DNA of 64,000 nucleotides from Aureococcus anophagefferens. Taxonomy: Eukaryota; Sar; Pelagophyceae; Pelagomonadales; Pelagomonadaceae. The stretch lies in the NCBI RefSeq assembly GCF_000186865.1, contig NW_008705578.1, positions 736,274 through 800,273 of the forward strand, written 5' to 3'. Below, in pieces: positions 62,537 through 64,000 of this stretch (position 1 is its first letter; each line of letters starts with the position of its first letter). The notes beneath the pieces are model-generated. The model was not told the DNA's origin. It searched no databases and saw only the letters and a list, made by a program, of their open reading frames with translations. Both the position numbers and the translations under genes were made by a program.

Positions 62537-63097
62537 CTAGGCGAGCTCCGTCTGCTTGACCTTGGACGTGTACTGGGCGCTCGCCGGCGTGATGTTCGCG
62601 AGGTAGGGCAGGCCGTAGTTCCCGAAGCACTTCTTGAAGAAGAAGAGGTTCGCGGCCCACATGCCGAACCAGAGCGGCACGGCGATGAGGAGCTTGTCGA
62701 TGTTGAGCTTGCTGCCGAAGGCCGCCTTCGCGTAGGCCGTCGCGGCCTTGTTGGGCCCGTTGCCGTCGAAGCAGTGGACGAATGCGACGACGCCGTGGCA
62801 GAAGTTGCCGCCCCACATGCCCCAGGACAGGAGCGGCTTGAACGCGACGGGGTCGAACGACGCCTGCGTGATCCAGATGCCGAACGTCGTGTAGATGATC
62901 AAGATCATGTCCCAGTAGGCCGAGAAGCTGATGTCGGTCACGGTAAAGGGCTGCCCCGCGTCGTGCCAGGCGACGCCCCACTTCAAAAAGTAGGCCACGA
63001 CGATTATGCCGCCGAATACCTGGCCCTCGAACTTGAGGAAGAGCGAGTAGCGCTTGAGCCAGGGGTCGTCGGTCTCCGGCGTGTCGAAGAAGCCCAT
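62537..63097 (-). CDS. Multi-pass membrane protein, unrecognised
   Basis: 186 residues from the ATG at 63097 (MGFFDTPETDDPWLKRYSLF). Hydrophobic stretches are GGIIVVAYFLKWGVAW, YWDMILIIYTTFGIWI, KPLLSWGMWGGNFCHGVVAF and LLIAVPLWFGMWAANLFFF: four helices. A short cytosolic tail ends KQTELA. The upstream frame is open but lacks ATG. It is rich in Trp and Phe. Function unknown. Confidence 0.6.
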   Translation of the reverse strand: MGFFDTPETDDPWLKRYSLFLKFEGQVFGGIIVVAYFLKWGVAWHDAGQPFTVTDISFSAYWDMILIIYTTFGIWITQASFDPVAFKPLLSWGMWGGNFCHGVVAFVHCFDGNGPNKAATAYAKAAFGSKLNIDKLLIAVPLWFGMWAANLFFFKKCFGNYGLPYLANITPASAQYTSKVKQTELA

Positions 63098-63235
63098 CGC
63101 GACGAGGAATGCGGCAGCCGGCTCTACGAGCCTCAAGGTTGCCTGCACTAATCCAGTTCGCGGCACGCCCGGCCCGCCGCGCTAAACGCGTGTAGAATGC
63201 ACTCGGTTGAAACGATGCGCGACTGAGTAGAGCCC

Positions 63236-64000
63236 ATGGCAAAAATAGCGCCGGTGGGCGAGGCGGCGGCCGTCAAGCCGCCAGCGCTGAACCTCGAGGA
63301 GGAAGAAAAGAAGGCGGACGTCTTGTCCACGAAGGCGCACAAGCACGTGAAGCCGCCGATGACGCCGCGCGAGAAGCGGCTCTACGCGCGGCGCGCGTTC
63401 CGCGTCGCGCTTTTATGGGGATTCGCGCTCTTCTTCGTGTTTGGCATGGCGCCGCTGTCCGTCTGGCTCCTGCGCGTGCACGAACACGAGGAGGCGCCCG
63501 CGACCCGGCCGCTCGAGATCTACGTCGCGGACTGCGACGTCGTCTTCCAGGACGCGAACCGCAAGGAGTCCAAGGTCCAGCTCGTGCTGCGGGCCCAGAC
63601 GGACAGCACGCTCAAGGTCTCCGCGGGCGCGAACGCGACGCGCGTCGAGGCGACGAACGCCGGGGACGACTGCACGCTGCGAGTGAAGATTCCGCGCGGC
63701 GCGCGGCTGCCGTCGCTCGCCGTGTTCTCCTGGCCGGGCGACGCGCCGACCCAGGCCTGCGCCGAGGAGGCGCTCAACCAGGAGTTTCTCACCTGCTTCG
63801 CGAACACGCCGGGCGAGTGCGTCGGGAAACTCGACGCCACGCCCTGCGACCAAGTCCGCTACGACCAGCGGCCGCTGAGGCCCGTGACGAACAAGAAGAT
63901 GAAGGCCGGGTTGATGGTCGACCGGCTCGAGCTCGAGGGCTCCATGGTCTCCGTGGAGGTCTCCACATTCACGACGGTCCGTGCCTGTTGCCGGGGGAGG
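63236..64000 (+). CDS. Single-pass membrane protein, 3' end cut by window
   Basis: The reading frame from the ATG at 63236 is open to the last base (255 codons), so the gene continues outside. The cytosolic N-terminus is acidic then basic (NLEEEEKKADVLSTKAHKHV). One transmembrane helix follows (VALLWGFALFFVFGMAPLSV, about residues 61-80). The rest is a lumenal, beta-rich domain with DCDVVFQDANRKESKVQLVL, SAGANATRVEATN and several Cys (CTLRVKIP, ACAEEALNQEFLTCF, CDQVRYDQRP). No family recognised. The divergent membrane-protein gene starts 138 bases away. Confidence 0.65.
   Translation, partial: MAKIAPVGEAAAVKPPALNLEEEEKKADVLSTKAHKHVKPPMTPREKRLYARRAFRVALLWGFALFFVFGMAPLSVWLLRVHEHEEAPATRPLEIYVADCDVVFQDANRKESKVQLVLRAQTDSTLKVSAGANATRVEATNAGDDCTLRVKIPRGARLPSLAVFSWPGDAPTQACAEEALNQEFLTCFANTPGECVGKLDATPCDQVRYDQRPLRPVTNKKMKAGLMVDRLELEGSMVSVEVSTFTTVRACCRGR

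Overview
This is very GC-rich nuclear DNA from a photosynthetic eukaryote, most likely a stramenopile alga of the pelagophyte kind (Aureococcus-like). That assignment is inference. It rests on short spliceosomal introns, plastid presequences with a Phe just after the signal peptide (THAFAP at 14.3 kb, STSTF at 3.9 kb), a plastid-type RelA/SpoT enzyme, an ER HSP110/GRP170 chaperone ending in KSEL, and an intron with the structure of an introner transposon. Genes are dense, on both strands, mostly single-exon or with one to three small introns. Most introns end in GTAG followed by G. I see no operons, rRNA, tRNA or CRISPR.

Layout. 0-8 kb: 3' end of a cap-trimethylguanosine synthase, a GT31-like glycosyltransferase, a convergent RSH (ppGpp) enzyme, a YHYH-domain membrane protein, a GT2 glycosyltransferase and a small unknown gene. 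8-20 kb: a coiled-coil protein, a TTC39/IML2-type TPR protein interrupted by a clear introner, a plastid SAP-PPR protein, a PDZ protein, a PRMT-like methyltransferase and a mitochondrial-carrier-like protein. 20-30.5 kb: a GT61-sulfotransferase fusion, an armadillo-repeat protein, two unknowns, a PHD-finger protein carrying a phage-type thymine hypermodification domain, and a nucleobase (NCS2) transporter. 30.9-47.8 kb: a MYBBP1A/Pol5 nucleolar protein, a tetraspan protein, a large secreted protein, a plastid 4Fe-4S protein, a sulfotransferase, a DIEGA-repeat protein, a zinc-finger/Tudor protein, HYOU1/GRP170 and an F-box-like protein. 48.3-53.2 kb: an unusual tail-to-tail pair of unrecognised genes flanked by broken inverted repeats, a candidate novel mobile element. 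53.3-64 kb: FHA, WGR, VOC-like, SDR, DinB-like, PH-like and small membrane proteins, and a gene cut by the window end.

The genes do not form one pathway. Several act in the secretory system (GT31, GT2, GT61-sulfotransferase, sulfotransferase, HYOU1), several in the plastid (RSH, PPR, 4Fe-4S), and several in nuclear information handling (TGS1, Pol5, PHD/base-modification, Tudor, WGR, FHA). The most interesting items are the PHD plus thymine-hypermodification protein, the introner with intact TIRs and target duplication, and the 48-53 kb gene pair.
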